This document shows positions 34,498 to 44,030 of a stretch of DNA of 64,000 bases, one piece after another. The notes under the pieces were generated by a model. It saw nothing but the letters and a program-made list of their open reading frames with translations, ran no database searches and was not told the origin of the DNA. The first letter of the stretch is position 1. Every line of letters begins with the position of its first letter. The DNA comes from an uncultured Latescibacterota bacterium (GTDB lineage Bacteria > Latescibacterota > UBA2968 > UBA8231). Location of the stretch: assembly GCA_958295495.1 (NCBI GenBank), contig OY282352.1, positions 1,178,001 to 1,242,000 on the forward strand. Reading direction: 5' to 3'. The translations under genes and the position numbers were made by a program.

Positions 34498-36876
34498 CTA
34501 CTCCCCGACTATGGCGTAGTTGGCCTCGCCTTCGACAATGCGCAAGAGGCAGTTGGCAGGCACTCCTTCCCAAATTTGGCCTTTGCCGCTGGGCCAGCGA
34601 ACCTCCAACCGCTCCACTTGGCTAGCCTGACCCAACCCCAGGTGTAGAGCCAGAGCGTTGCTCGAACCAAAACCGTAGCCGCTGGCTACTTGGCCATGGA
34701 CTTGTCGGGCACCGCAATAAACTACGGCCCGCGCCCCAATGGCGTCGCGATTACTAGCTGTACCCACCAGTTTCAGCCCCAGATAATTGCCGACGGGGCC
34801 GTCGTTGCGGTAGAGACTATTGGGCCAGACATCGGCGTCGTAGTGGCCGCCCAAGCCTGCGTATAGATCTAGATCGCCATCGGCGTCAAAATCGGCAAAG
34901 GTAGCGCCGTGTCCCTTGCCCAGATTGCCGACCCCGGCGGCGGACGTCGCTTCGACAAAACGACCGTCCCCCTGATTGAGAAAGAGGGCATTAGGTTCGA
35001 GCCGGTACATTTCGGGCCCGCCATTGGCCAAATAGATGTCTGGAAAACCATTGTTGTCGACGTCGCCTAGGCCAATGCCCATCGAGCCGAACGAGCGGCC
35101 CAAACCCGCCGGGACTGCAATATCCGTGAACGTTCCGTCGCCGTTATTAAGGTATAAAAAAGGTCGGTTGGGTTCAATTGCGCGGCCTTCTACCCAGCTA
35201 TTGAGCACATCCTCAAAAGCACTCATAGTCGAGGCGAAAAGGTCGAGTTGACCGTCGTTATTAAAATCCAAAAAAAAGGTTACGTAACCACCTTCCAAAG
35301 GAAAAATTACCCCGGCTTGGTCCGCTCTGTCCACGAAAGTGCCATCTGTGCCATTGTGGTAGAGCCGATTGGGCGTACCAATATTTACGGCATAGAGGTC
35401 CAAATACCCATCTCCATCGTAATCGCCAAAGGCCGTGCCGATGGTCTTGCTCGAATCCGCTGTTCCCGATGATTGGCCAATATCTTCAAACGTCCCATCT
35501 TGCTGGTTGTACCACAAATTGTTGCGTCCACCATCTCCAATGACCCCGTTGGCTACATAGAGGTCCAAATACCCGTCGAGATCTACATCGCCCCAAGCGG
35601 CAGTAAAACTGGCCTGGGCCTCGTCTATGCCCGCTTTTTGAGCCACATCTATAAAGCGGTCGTCCTCGTTGCGATAGAGGGAATTGGCTGCTGCTCCTTC
35701 CCAAGCATCTCGGGTCACAAAAAGATCGGCGTCTCCATCGTTATCGAAATCGGCGGTCGTCCCCCCCCAACCACCTCGCGAATCGTCTAGGGCCCAAAGA
35801 AGGGTTACATCCTCAAACCGGCCCTGCCCATCGTTGCGGTAGAGAGCGTGGGTACTCTGGATACCAACACTAAAGAGATCGATATCTCCATCGCCGTCAA
35901 AGTCGAGCCAAGTGCTACCCCGACCTCGGTCGCGTTTATCGACGCCGGTCTGAGGCCCAATATCGACAAAAACCACTGCTGGGTTGGCCGATATCTGGAC
36001 AAAAGGATTGAAGCGATAGCGCTCGGGCAAGTCCACCGGATAACCGCCCTGCCGCTCCCAGGCCAATCTGAGCAGCCACAGACTTTTGAGACGTTCGGGA
36101 TAGCGGTCCAGATTTTGGTCTACCGCCTGCCGTAGCAGCGGAATGACGTCTCTATGGCCGCCCCAAAACGCGGCTGTGCCTGCCAGCAACCCAACATAAC
36201 CGTCATCGGAGTAGACTTCGAGCAGAGAGCTAGCTACTTCGACAGCCTCATTAAATTCGCCCAGTCGTAGTTGAGCTTCGAGCAACATCAAACCCGCGTC
36301 TCGATGAGTAGGTACTTGGAGCAGGATCTGGCGGCTCAGATCGCGGGCTTTGCCCAAATCCATAGTAGAAGCCGCTTTCAAAGCTAATTCGGCTAAGAGC
36401 AGACGGGCGTCTAGGGACTGAGGGTGTTCACTCAAAACCTGGGCGGCCATGGCTCGGGCTTCCAAGGCCCGGCCTTCAAAGGCCATGAGCCGAGCCTGGA
36501 GGATTCGCGCCTCGGGCCGCCCACGTAAATCGGGCGGAAGCTGTAGAAGGGTCAGACGGATGGGATCGGCTTGGCTCAGAGCGCGGCTTTCACTTGGGCT
36601 ACACAACTCCCAGAGGATGTTCTGAGCCCGATTTTTGCGCCCCTGCTTGAGGCTAATTTCGCTCAAACGAACTAGCGCCACGGTGCTGTCGGGTGCCAGT
36701 TCCAATACTTTCTGGAAGCGTTCACCAGCTCGGTCAAGGCGGTCGGTGTAGAAGTAGTGCAGCCCTTCCTCGTAGAGCTGGGCGCTCTCTGACTTGGGCA
36801 TTTGGGACTCGGAACAGCTAAAAAATAAAAGAAAAAAAACGCAGATGCCGATGCGATTAATAAATCGATTGGACAT
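34498..36876 (-). CDS. TPR + FG-GAP/VCBS + ASPIC/UnbV lipoprotein
   Basis: 792 aa from the ATG at 36874-36876; an in-frame start at 36918 would overlap the upstream gene. A lipoprotein signal (GICVFFLLFFSC, C21) opens the protein. TPR-like helices span about 35-290 (LYEEGLHYFYTDRLDRAGER). Multiple calcium-loop FG-GAP/VCBS repeats then form a propeller: DFDGDGDIDLFSVG, DFDNDGDADLFVTR, DVDLDGYLDLYVAN, DYDGDGYLDLYAVN and DFDADGDLDLYAGL. The last about 90 residues are ASPIC/UnbV (RDAIGARAVVYCG, HLGLGQASQVERLEVRWPSG). It starts 20 nt after the stop of the TPR lipoprotein gene on the same strand, so both are probably one operon of surface proteins. Confidence 0.9.
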   Translation of the reverse strand: MSNRFINRIGICVFFLLFFSCSESQMPKSESAQLYEEGLHYFYTDRLDRAGERFQKVLELAPDSTVALVRLSEISLKQGRKNRAQNILWELCSPSESRALSQADPIRLTLLQLPPDLRGRPEARILQARLMAFEGRALEARAMAAQVLSEHPQSLDARLLLAELALKAASTMDLGKARDLSRQILLQVPTHRDAGLMLLEAQLRLGEFNEAVEVASSLLEVYSDDGYVGLLAGTAAFWGGHRDVIPLLRQAVDQNLDRYPERLKSLWLLRLAWERQGGYPVDLPERYRFNPFVQISANPAVVFVDIGPQTGVDKRDRGRGSTWLDFDGDGDIDLFSVGIQSTHALYRNDGQGRFEDVTLLWALDDSRGGWGGTTADFDNDGDADLFVTRDAWEGAAANSLYRNEDDRFIDVAQKAGIDEAQASFTAAWGDVDLDGYLDLYVANGVIGDGGRNNLWYNQQDGTFEDIGQSSGTADSSKTIGTAFGDYDGDGYLDLYAVNIGTPNRLYHNGTDGTFVDRADQAGVIFPLEGGYVTFFLDFNNDGQLDLFASTMSAFEDVLNSWVEGRAIEPNRPFLYLNNGDGTFTDIAVPAGLGRSFGSMGIGLGDVDNNGFPDIYLANGGPEMYRLEPNALFLNQGDGRFVEATSAAGVGNLGKGHGATFADFDADGDLDLYAGLGGHYDADVWPNSLYRNDGPVGNYLGLKLVGTASNRDAIGARAVVYCGARQVHGQVASGYGFGSSNALALHLGLGQASQVERLEVRWPSGKGQIWEGVPANCLLRIVEGEANYAIVGE

Positions 36877-36896
36877 AGTGTAGGAGTTTGTCTTTG

Positions 36897-38285
36897 TCAG
36901 AAAGACGCTTCCAACCAAGCCAGTTTGGTCTCGGCTTGGGGATAGTCGGGATCTAGTTCCAGTACCTTCTTGAATAAAGTTTTGGCCTCTTCGTAATTCT
37001 TGAGCTGTATTTGGGTTAAGGCCAGAGCATAGTGGGCCTCAACATAGATGGGAAGATGTGTCGGGGCCCACTCTAAGGTTCGGCGCAGAGCGACATCGGC
37101 TTGCCGGTAGTTTTTTCTCAATAACGAGGATCGGCCTAGACCAAAGACAGCGCGCACCGAAGTAGAGTCAAGGGCAATTGCCTCTGCAAATGATTTCTGG
37201 GCCGCGGCAAAATCCCTCTCGAGGAGATGCGTTTCCCCCAATAGCAAATGGGCTTCCACATGTTCGGGCTCTAAGCCGAGAATCCGCTCCAAGAGGTGGC
37301 GAGCACTTTGCGGGTCATTTACTTGTAAATGCACAATACACAAGCTGAGGTACGCGTCAACAAAAGAAGAATCGATCTCTATCGCTTGGAAGAAAGAGGT
37401 AATTGCCTGCTCCTGTTTACCTTTGAGAAGGTAGATTTGTCCTTGGTCATAGTGGCGCTTGGTCATGCTCAGGCGCTGGTAAATTTGCAGCGCTTTGGCC
37501 GCTTCGGCGGCTCTTTCCATCCGGTTGAGAATCTGGTGATGCAGATAATGGGCTTGGGCGTGGCGCGGTTCCCGGGCGATGGCTCGTTTGAGGGCAGATA
37601 TGGCTTCTCGATGTCTCCCCGCTTGGGTTTGCAAGGTGGCCAAGGCGACGAGGGCGGCTACATGCTGGGGTGCCAGCACCAACAGTTTTTTGTATCCAGC
37701 CTCGGCTTCGGCGGGTCTATCGCTGCGCCCGAGCAATTCGCTGCAGTGGTAGAGGGCATCTACAAAATCAGGTTCCAAATCCAGTGCTGCTTCAAAGGCA
37801 GCAATGGCCCCTTTGAAATCTGCCGTAGCTCTTAGAGATTTACCGAGTCGATAGCGATAGAGCGCCTTTTCTGGTTCCAACTCAGTGGCGCGCTGATAAT
37901 GGAGTATAGCCTCGGGGTAGCGGTGTTCGGTGCTAAGAGCATCCCCCAAGACAAAGCGAAAAGAACCATTGAGCGAATCGAGTTCCACAGCCCGTTGAAG
38001 GGGAGGAATAGCCAACTCGTATTCACCTAGACGAACGTGGGCTAGCCCCCAGTTAAAGTGGACTGAGGAGAGTTTGGGCACCCGTTTTGCAGCTTGGTGC
38101 AGAACGGTCAGAGCTTGGCGCGGCCGGCCCTGTTTTAAAAAGAAAGCCCCTCGGTTGACCAACCGTACACCTTCTGGATCCTGCGCTGGTAGGCGTGCTT
38201 TTTCGAGAGGGGTATGGGTATCAGTGCTGCAAGCATACAGGAGTAGGACAACCCAAAAGGCACTGCAGCAGCGGTGAATAGACAT
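36897..38285 (-). CDS. TPR-repeat lipoprotein
   Basis: 462 aa, ATG at 38283-38285. The signal MSIHRCCSAFWVVLLLYAC has a good lipobox (LYAC, C19). The rest is about 11-12 tetratricopeptide repeats, such as VHFNWGLAHVRLGEYELAIP, ALYRYRLGKSLRATADFKGA and HYALALTQIQLKNYEEAKTL. It is therefore an envelope-anchored protein-interaction scaffold. It precedes the VCBS/ASPIC lipoprotein gene (20-nt gap). The 100-bp region upstream is shared with the divergent spermidine-synthase-like gene, so they may be co-regulated. Confidence 0.9.
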   Translation of the reverse strand: MSIHRCCSAFWVVLLLYACSTDTHTPLEKARLPAQDPEGVRLVNRGAFFLKQGRPRQALTVLHQAAKRVPKLSSVHFNWGLAHVRLGEYELAIPPLQRAVELDSLNGSFRFVLGDALSTEHRYPEAILHYQRATELEPEKALYRYRLGKSLRATADFKGAIAAFEAALDLEPDFVDALYHCSELLGRSDRPAEAEAGYKKLLVLAPQHVAALVALATLQTQAGRHREAISALKRAIAREPRHAQAHYLHHQILNRMERAAEAAKALQIYQRLSMTKRHYDQGQIYLLKGKQEQAITSFFQAIEIDSSFVDAYLSLCIVHLQVNDPQSARHLLERILGLEPEHVEAHLLLGETHLLERDFAAAQKSFAEAIALDSTSVRAVFGLGRSSLLRKNYRQADVALRRTLEWAPTHLPIYVEAHYALALTQIQLKNYEEAKTLFKKVLELDPDYPQAETKLAWLEASF

Positions 38286-38385
38286 CGCGGACTCAATCCA
38301 GTTGTCGCGGTCCCTTTTTTCTTTTTACCATACATAGCGTTACGGCAATATAATCCCCGATCTGGAAAGCAGCAATGCACTTACT

Positions 38386-41196
38386 ATGGCTACAGGCACT
38401 CATACTGTGCAGCTTCTGATTGCGCTCATCTGCTTTTTCCTCTCTGGATTTGCGGGCCTAGTGTACGAGGTGGTCTGGATCCGCCAAGCTTCATTGCTAT
38501 TCGGCTCCACTACCTTTGCCCTCAGCACGGTCCTAGCGGTTTTCTTCTTAGGCCTAGCCTGCGGTTCGTACCTCTTCGGCCGCTACGGTCAGCGGACCGT
38601 CCGTCCTCTACTCGCTTTTGCTCTGGTTGAAATCGGCCTAGGACTTTTGGTGCTAGCCAGTCCATATGCCTTTGAATTGGTAGACTTCCTCTACGGCACA
38701 GTTTACCGACCCCTGGCTGGGCACACCATTTTACACTTCCTGACTCGGATTGTCCTAGTGGGATTCGTGGTCTTGCCGCCGACGGTTCTCATGGGTGCCA
38801 CCCTCCCCCTCTTCTGTCGTCAGTTCGTGCGCAGTGATGCCAAAATTGCCCGTTCCGTCGGCTTACTCTACGGCATTAACACCTTGGGCGCAGCCCTGGG
38901 TTGTGTCTGCGCCGGATTTATCCTTTTGCCTGAGCTAGGCTTTCTGAACACAGTACGACTCGGGGCCGTTCTGAACATGCTCGTGGGCATCGTCGCAGGA
39001 GCTCTGCCGATCGCCAGAAGCGGACTGGCTCAATCCCGGCTTATAGGGACAAAAGAGAGAGTTCATTGGGGTGTATTTGCGCTGTTTTTTGCCGTTGGCT
39101 TTGTAGCACTGGGAGGCGAGGTGCTGTGGACGCGCTACTTGGGACTCTTGATCGCCAATACAGTGTACACTTACACGCTGACCTTGGCCGTAGTGCTAGT
39201 AGGTTTAGTGTTGGGGAGTGTGCTCGCTTCCCTGTTCTTTGATAGGACAATACATAGAGCACGGTATTTCGGCGTTCTCCAGGTGCTTTTGGGGCTGGTA
39301 GTACTCCTCCTAATGCTGCTCCCATCTGATATCTGGCGGCGTCTGGGGGAGGAGTGGTGGATTTATGCAGTTTTGCTGCTGCCTCCTGCTGTTTTAGGAG
39401 GTGCATCTTTTCCGCTGGCGGTGAGAATGGTGGTTGAGGACGCATCCGCGGCGAGTGGTGGCACGGGGAAGATCGCCGCAGTCAACACATTGGGGGGAAT
39501 CGCAGGGTCGTTGGCGATCGGCTTTGTGGGCCTGCCATTCTTCGGTCTGGAGAGCAGTCTCCTCTTCATCACGGGCACGAGCTTGGCCATCGGGTTCGCT
39601 GCGTGGATCTGGCTCGGCCGCACATCTATCCTAGCCGTTAAAGCAGCATTCATAGGGATCCCCTTGTGCCTATGGCTCGGAGTTCCCTACCTGATGGCCA
39701 CCCGTATTCCCGCCGACTTTCTGGGCGAGCGGGAAGAGCTTGTCGCCTTCCGCGAAGGCTACGGGTCCAACTTGGCGGTCATCCGCCAAGATCAAGGACT
39801 TCAACTCGAGATCAACCGCTGGTGGCAGGGCAGGGACCGCAAGACACACCAAGTAATGGCGGCCCACGTCCCTATGTTGTTGCATCCCGATCCCAAGCGG
39901 GTACTCTTGGTCGGCCTCGGCACCGGCCAGACCGCGGCTCGCTTTCTGCTTTACTCTATTGATCACCTAGAGTGCGTCGATATCGAACCCACCATCTTCG
40001 ATTTTATCCGCCCCCATTTTGACGTCAGTTGGATGGAAGATCCCAGAGTCGAGTTGATCGGCGCTGACGGCCGCAACTATTTGCGCCATACCCCTTCGAC
40101 TTACGATGTGATTTCCCTCGAATTGGGCCAGCTTTCCCGTCCCGGCGTGGCGTCTTTCTACACAGCTGACTTCTATAACCAAGTGCAAAAACGGCTGCGT
40201 TCTGGCGGTTTTCTGGTCCAATTTGTCCCCTTGTTTCTTTTGACCGCCGACCATTTTCGCAGCACCGTGCGAAGCTTTCTCGAGGCTTTTCCCCATAGCC
40301 TGTTGTGGTACAATACTTCAGAACTGCTACTCATCGGCAGCGGACGGGATTTCGCCATCGATCGGGCCGTTGTCGAGGGACGTCTGTCCAGCGAAAAAAT
40401 TTGCCGCGATCTGGAGTACAGCCACTGGGGAGGTCCCCTCTACTGGCTCAACCGACCACAGGTCTTTTTGGGTAGCTATCTGATGGGATCCGGTGGTTTA
40501 GCCAAACTGGCGAATGAGGCCCCGGTCTACAGGGACGATCGGCCCGTTCTCGACTACGCAGTCGCCCGCGCCTTTGTAAATCGGACAAACGCGCTCCCGA
40601 CGCTCGACCTTTTGCAAAAGCACTTGGAACCCTTCGCCACCTTGATGCCTGTTGGACCAGATGAAAAGAGGACCATTGAGGAAATACGGACCAAAAACCT
40701 GCATGAAATTGCCGCTAGTGCCGCCCTCCGGCAAGCCAACGCCCTAATCGCCATCCGAAACTATCTGGGTGCCTCGAGGTTATTGACAGTCGCCCTACAC
40801 CAACTCCCCGAGCACCTAGTGGCTAGGCGCACTCTAGCAGATGTACTGATGCGCTTGGGCCGCTTTGAAGAAGCGAAGGCACATTACACCCAGGTCGTAG
40901 AAATCGCCCCCCAAGATGTACAGGCCTTGGATGGCTTGGCTCTGGCATTCCACCAATTGGGGTACCTCGACGAAGCGATCCACCACTACAAGGCTGTGCT
41001 GCGGCTACAGCCCGATCGGGCGGAAACCTATAGCAATCTCGGAGGCGCGCTAGCCCAGCGAGGAAAGCTAAAAGAAGCCCTGTTTTATCTCGAAAAAGCA
41101 CTCCAACTCAAAGCCGACTTCGCCGATGCCAAACGCAACCTCGCCCAAGTACAAGCGGCCTTACAGCGAAGGGAAAAATCGCGCATTTCACCGTGA
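38386..41196 (+). CDS. Membrane spermidine-synthase-like protein with C-terminal TPRs
   Basis: 936 aa, ATG 38386. Residues 1 to about 430 hold 12 or more membrane segments arranged as two similar halves (LSGFAGLVYEVVWIRQASLL, then FVALGGEVLWTRYLGLLIAN). Next is a SAM/dcSAM-binding Rossmann domain (RVLLVGLGTGQTAARFL, HLECVDIEPTIFDFIRPHF, VELIGADGRNYL). The active-site stretch reads YDVISLELGQLSRPG where family members usually have DEPSNPW-like sequence, so aminopropyltransferase activity is doubtful. From about residue 780 there are four TPRs (AHYTQVVEIAPQDVQALDGL). Probable inner-membrane protein of unknown chemistry, linked by context to the TPR/surface genes. Confidence 0.85.
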   Translation: MATGTHTVQLLIALICFFLSGFAGLVYEVVWIRQASLLFGSTTFALSTVLAVFFLGLACGSYLFGRYGQRTVRPLLAFALVEIGLGLLVLASPYAFELVDFLYGTVYRPLAGHTILHFLTRIVLVGFVVLPPTVLMGATLPLFCRQFVRSDAKIARSVGLLYGINTLGAALGCVCAGFILLPELGFLNTVRLGAVLNMLVGIVAGALPIARSGLAQSRLIGTKERVHWGVFALFFAVGFVALGGEVLWTRYLGLLIANTVYTYTLTLAVVLVGLVLGSVLASLFFDRTIHRARYFGVLQVLLGLVVLLLMLLPSDIWRRLGEEWWIYAVLLLPPAVLGGASFPLAVRMVVEDASAASGGTGKIAAVNTLGGIAGSLAIGFVGLPFFGLESSLLFITGTSLAIGFAAWIWLGRTSILAVKAAFIGIPLCLWLGVPYLMATRIPADFLGEREELVAFREGYGSNLAVIRQDQGLQLEINRWWQGRDRKTHQVMAAHVPMLLHPDPKRVLLVGLGTGQTAARFLLYSIDHLECVDIEPTIFDFIRPHFDVSWMEDPRVELIGADGRNYLRHTPSTYDVISLELGQLSRPGVASFYTADFYNQVQKRLRSGGFLVQFVPLFLLTADHFRSTVRSFLEAFPHSLLWYNTSELLLIGSGRDFAIDRAVVEGRLSSEKICRDLEYSHWGGPLYWLNRPQVFLGSYLMGSGGLAKLANEAPVYRDDRPVLDYAVARAFVNRTNALPTLDLLQKHLEPFATLMPVGPDEKRTIEEIRTKNLHEIAASAALRQANALIAIRNYLGASRLLTVALHQLPEHLVARRTLADVLMRLGRFEEAKAHYTQVVEIAPQDVQALDGLALAFHQLGYLDEAIHHYKAVLRLQPDRAETYSNLGGALAQRGKLKEALFYLEKALQLKADFADAKRNLAQVQAALQRREKSRISP

Positions 41197-41226
41197 ATCT
41201 GGAAGTTTGTTGAGCCTACTCTCTTT

Positions 41227-42123
41227 TCACTGCACGAGCGTCATCTTGCGGCTTTCTGCTCTATTCCCGCTACTCAAACGGTAAAAGTAGATGCCGGAGG
41301 ATACCGACTGCCCTCCGGTGTCCCGACCTTCCCAATTTACCCTATAACGACCGGTCTGCAACCGCCCAACCACCAGATTGACCACAGGCCTTCCCAGTAC
41401 ATCGAAAACCTGCAAATGCACTTCTGCTTCACTGAACAAGCTAAAAGGGATGACCGTGCCGCTGTTAAAGGGATTGGGGTAATTCCTCTCCAACTCAAAA
41501 TTCCTTGGTTGCCCATCCGAGATCTCCAGCCCCGCGGTCCCCTCTAGCTGTTCCCGTTCCTTATCTCCAGCCAAAAGCACTGTGCCTAAATTATCTAGCG
41601 CCTGCTCGATGTGCTGGCGGATAACCTGTTCGTTGAATCGGCGGGCAACAGCGCCCACCGAACGATAACGCAAAATCCCCTCGTGGTTGATCACCGCATA
41701 GTTGTGCTGGGTAAAACCGTAGAGGGCTCCTACTGTACTGGCTTGGAGAAGAAGAGGGTAGGTCGTTCCTGTCCCTTGGCGAAAAATCAAGTCCACCTGT
41801 TGGCTGATGCCATCCGCTACATCCACGCCAATCAAGACGAATTCCTCTCCTTTAAAATCCTGCCAAATCTGCTCTATCTTCGCGGCCTCCGCGAGACAGT
41901 GACTTCAGATGAAACCGAAAAAGTTTATAAGGACCACCTTGCCGCGAAAGTCTTTCAGAGACATATAGTCGCCCTCTAACTGCTTCAAAGTAAAATCCGG
42001 TGCTAAATCGCCCACCTCGGGCGCTTGTCCCATCGCCCCTTGGACGCTTAACAGCAGAGCGATCAGTGGTTCCCAAAAAAAACCTCTGCTCACCCTCCCA
42101 CGGTAGTTCATCACCTTGACCAT
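41227..42123 (-). CDS. Secreted redoxin, probable selenoprotein (UxxC), with FlgD-like tail
   Basis: Read from ATG 42123 the frame is 299 codons with one internal TGA at 41905-41907 (codon 73). A short signal segment (FFWEPLIALLLSVQGAMGQA) precedes a TlpA/AhpC-type redoxin: GDLAPDFTLKQLEG, DFRGKVVLINFFGFI-U-SHC, and VLIGVDVADG. The TGA falls exactly at the first Cys of the CxxC motif, giving U73-S-H-C76. The same frame then stays open for 226 codons. It ends in a FlgD/type-A-sorting-like domain (NYPNPFNSGTVIPFSL ... GIYFYRLSSGN). A hairpin follows the TGA at SECIS-like distance. I infer a selenocysteine-containing, exported thiol oxidoreductase. The alternative is a fresh TGC/TGT to TGA nonsense mutation. 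It is divergent from the PPIase gene. Confidence 0.7.
41874..41907 (-). promoter_or_regulatory. Candidate bacterial SECIS element
   Basis: On the minus strand the UGA (41907-41905) is followed after 5 nt by CUGUC-UCGCGG (41899-41889), a 3-nt loop AGG, and CCGCGA (41885-41880), then a bulged A and GAUAG (41878-41874). This makes 11 base pairs with one bulge and one G-U pair. The apical loop begins 16 nt after the UGA, within the spacing known for bacterial SECIS elements, and has guanines in the loop as SelB recognition requires. Judged by eye only. Confidence 0.6.
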
Positions 42124-42223
42124 TTTGATATATTTTATCTATTCTTCTATGTTTACCTTGCACTATTTAGCCCATAATTAGATCAATTGGAATTTTTGGT
42201 TTCCGTGGACAGAAAAAGATTAG

Positions 42224-43870
42224 ATGAAACACCTCCTACTAGCCTGCTTAGTTCTTTCGATTAGCTGCAGCCCTCCTCAAGAACCTCTCGTGGCGGAAGT
42301 TGGCCCGCACCAGATCAATGCACGCCTGTTGCGCCTTTACGTGGAGGAACTGCCCGACGGGCTACGGACCCAAAAAACAGGCGATGAGGCCCTCCGGTAT
42401 TACCTCCAAGCCCTGATAGACCGCCGACTTTTGCTGATAGAGGCCCGTTCCCGAGGATTCGATACCACTAACACCTTTCAAAATTCAGTCCAGGACGCCG
42501 TCAATTCTCGGGTCAGGTCAGTATATAAAGCACAGGAGATAACTTCTAAAGTCAAAATATCAAATGAGGCTGTACATCGCTATTTCGAAAAGGAAGGCTA
42601 CAGCCGGGAGCGCCTGCTCAATGCCGTCAAAGTAGCTAGCCGGGCTGCCATAGACACCGTTCTTCAGGAACTGAGGTCGGGCCGCCCCTTCGAGGAGGTC
42701 GCCCGGGCGCGCTCTCTGGACAAGCGCTCGGCCGAACGGGGTGGCGAGTTGGGCTTTATCGGTCGGGACCAGCTCGAGTCGCTTTACATCCCACCGGAGG
42801 TCTACAAGACCCTGCCTCAAGATCAGCTATCAGGGCCCCTGCCCGCCGGTTCTGCTTGGCATATTCTGCGCTTTAGTGAAGACCGGCCGGCCTCTTATGA
42901 GAAATACCAAGCGAGGATTGCCAGTCTACTCTACCAAAAGCGCCTTGCCCAAGTAGAGGCCGAGCACTTGGAGCAACTGCGCGATTCCTTCAAAGTGCGC
43001 CTAAACCCGTCAGGCCTGCGCAAGTTGGTCAACGCCTACAAGGCAAAGCAACCCACGCTTATAGAGGGAAATTCAACGGCTTTATATACCTATAAAGGCG
43101 GCGAAGTAACCCTAGGTCAGGTCCAGGAATTTTTGCGTCAGAGGAATATCAGTTTTGGCCTTGCCGACAGCGCCCAAGCTGTGGTCACCCTGAATCGGTA
43201 TTTTTTGGAGGCCCATCTGATCCAAGAAGCAGCCCGAGAAAGCGGTTTTTACCAAATGCCCGAGATTCAGAAGTTCGTCGAGCGCACCGCGAATGAAAAA
43301 CTTCTTGAAACCGTGAGAAAGAGCGTCATAGCCGACCTAGTTGACCTCTCCGAAGAAGACGTGCGCCACTATTACGACACCCATTTGGAGACTTTCCGCC
43401 ACAGCGAGGCTACATGGGTTGAGGAAGTGCTGCTCCCCACTCAGATCGACGCCTTGGAGGTCAGATCCCAAATAGAAGCAGGTGCGCCCTTTGAGCAATT
43501 CGTCGATAAGAGCTTGAGGGCAGACGCACAAAAGTACAACGGGCGATATCATTTCCACATGCTGGGGAAAGTCCGCTATCCCGTGCTTGTACCCGCTGTT
43601 TTCCAAGCCCAACAGGGCCAACTTGAAGGTCCTTTGCAAGTAAAGGGAGGCTACTCTGTATTCCGCGTCCTAGAACGGGAAGAAAGCAGCATCGAACCTT
43701 TTGAGACTGCTCAGCGGCAGGCCTGGGCACTGGTCCGTCTAGAGCGGGAGACCCAAGCGCTAAATGCCTTTCTGATGCAACTGAGGGAGAAATATGCCGA
43801 CCAGATCAAAATCTACCCCGACCGCCTCAAGAAAGCGGTGCCCGACTCCCTATTGTTGGCCCAAAACTAA
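42224..43870 (+). CDS. Parvulin-type peptidyl-prolyl isomerase lipoprotein (SurA/PrsA-like)
   Basis: 548 aa, ATG 42224. A lipoprotein-like signal (MKHLLLACLVLSISC, C15) is followed by a SurA-N-like helical region (VAEVGPHQINARLLRLYVEE ... ALIDRRLLLIEARSRG). A parvulin (PPIC) domain comes around 130-220 (ARSLDKRSAERGGELGFIGR). A second helical/parvulin-like half follows to the end (ADAQKYNGRYHFHMLG, QGQLEGPLQVKGGYSVFRVL). The role is chaperone or proline isomerase for exported proteins. It is divergent from the redoxin gene and upstream of the secreted and outer-membrane proteins, so its clients may be those. Two PPIC-like modules are present, as in SurA. Confidence 0.85.
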   Translation: MKHLLLACLVLSISCSPPQEPLVAEVGPHQINARLLRLYVEELPDGLRTQKTGDEALRYYLQALIDRRLLLIEARSRGFDTTNTFQNSVQDAVNSRVRSVYKAQEITSKVKISNEAVHRYFEKEGYSRERLLNAVKVASRAAIDTVLQELRSGRPFEEVARARSLDKRSAERGGELGFIGRDQLESLYIPPEVYKTLPQDQLSGPLPAGSAWHILRFSEDRPASYEKYQARIASLLYQKRLAQVEAEHLEQLRDSFKVRLNPSGLRKLVNAYKAKQPTLIEGNSTALYTYKGGEVTLGQVQEFLRQRNISFGLADSAQAVVTLNRYFLEAHLIQEAARESGFYQMPEIQKFVERTANEKLLETVRKSVIADLVDLSEEDVRHYYDTHLETFRHSEATWVEEVLLPTQIDALEVRSQIEAGAPFEQFVDKSLRADAQKYNGRYHFHMLGKVRYPVLVPAVFQAQQGQLEGPLQVKGGYSVFRVLEREESSIEPFETAQRQAWALVRLERETQALNAFLMQLREKYADQIKIYPDRLKKAVPDSLLLAQN

Positions 43871-44030
43871 ATCGAGCGGACCCAGCTAGCTCCATAGCTG
43901 CTCAACAGTATTTTCAAGCCGGCGGCAGAGATCACGCCTTCCAGCACCCGCACGGCGATAGCGACTAACAGATTTCGCTTACGCCCCTTGACCTTTTTGT
44001 CCCCGTCGGATCCAATGATTTTGTACTGCC
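43867..44030 (-). pseudogene. Transposase fragment (IS5-like)
   Basis: The minus strand reads QYKIIGSDGDKKVKGRKRN, then LLVAIAVRVLEGVISA and on to a stop at 43867-43869. GDKKVKGRKRNLLV matches the K(V)KGRKRH-I/L-LVD stretch of IS5-type DDE transposases. The expected following motifs do not appear and there is no start, so it is a short remnant. It touches the end of the PPIase gene, whose last codons it overlaps antisense. Confidence 0.4.
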
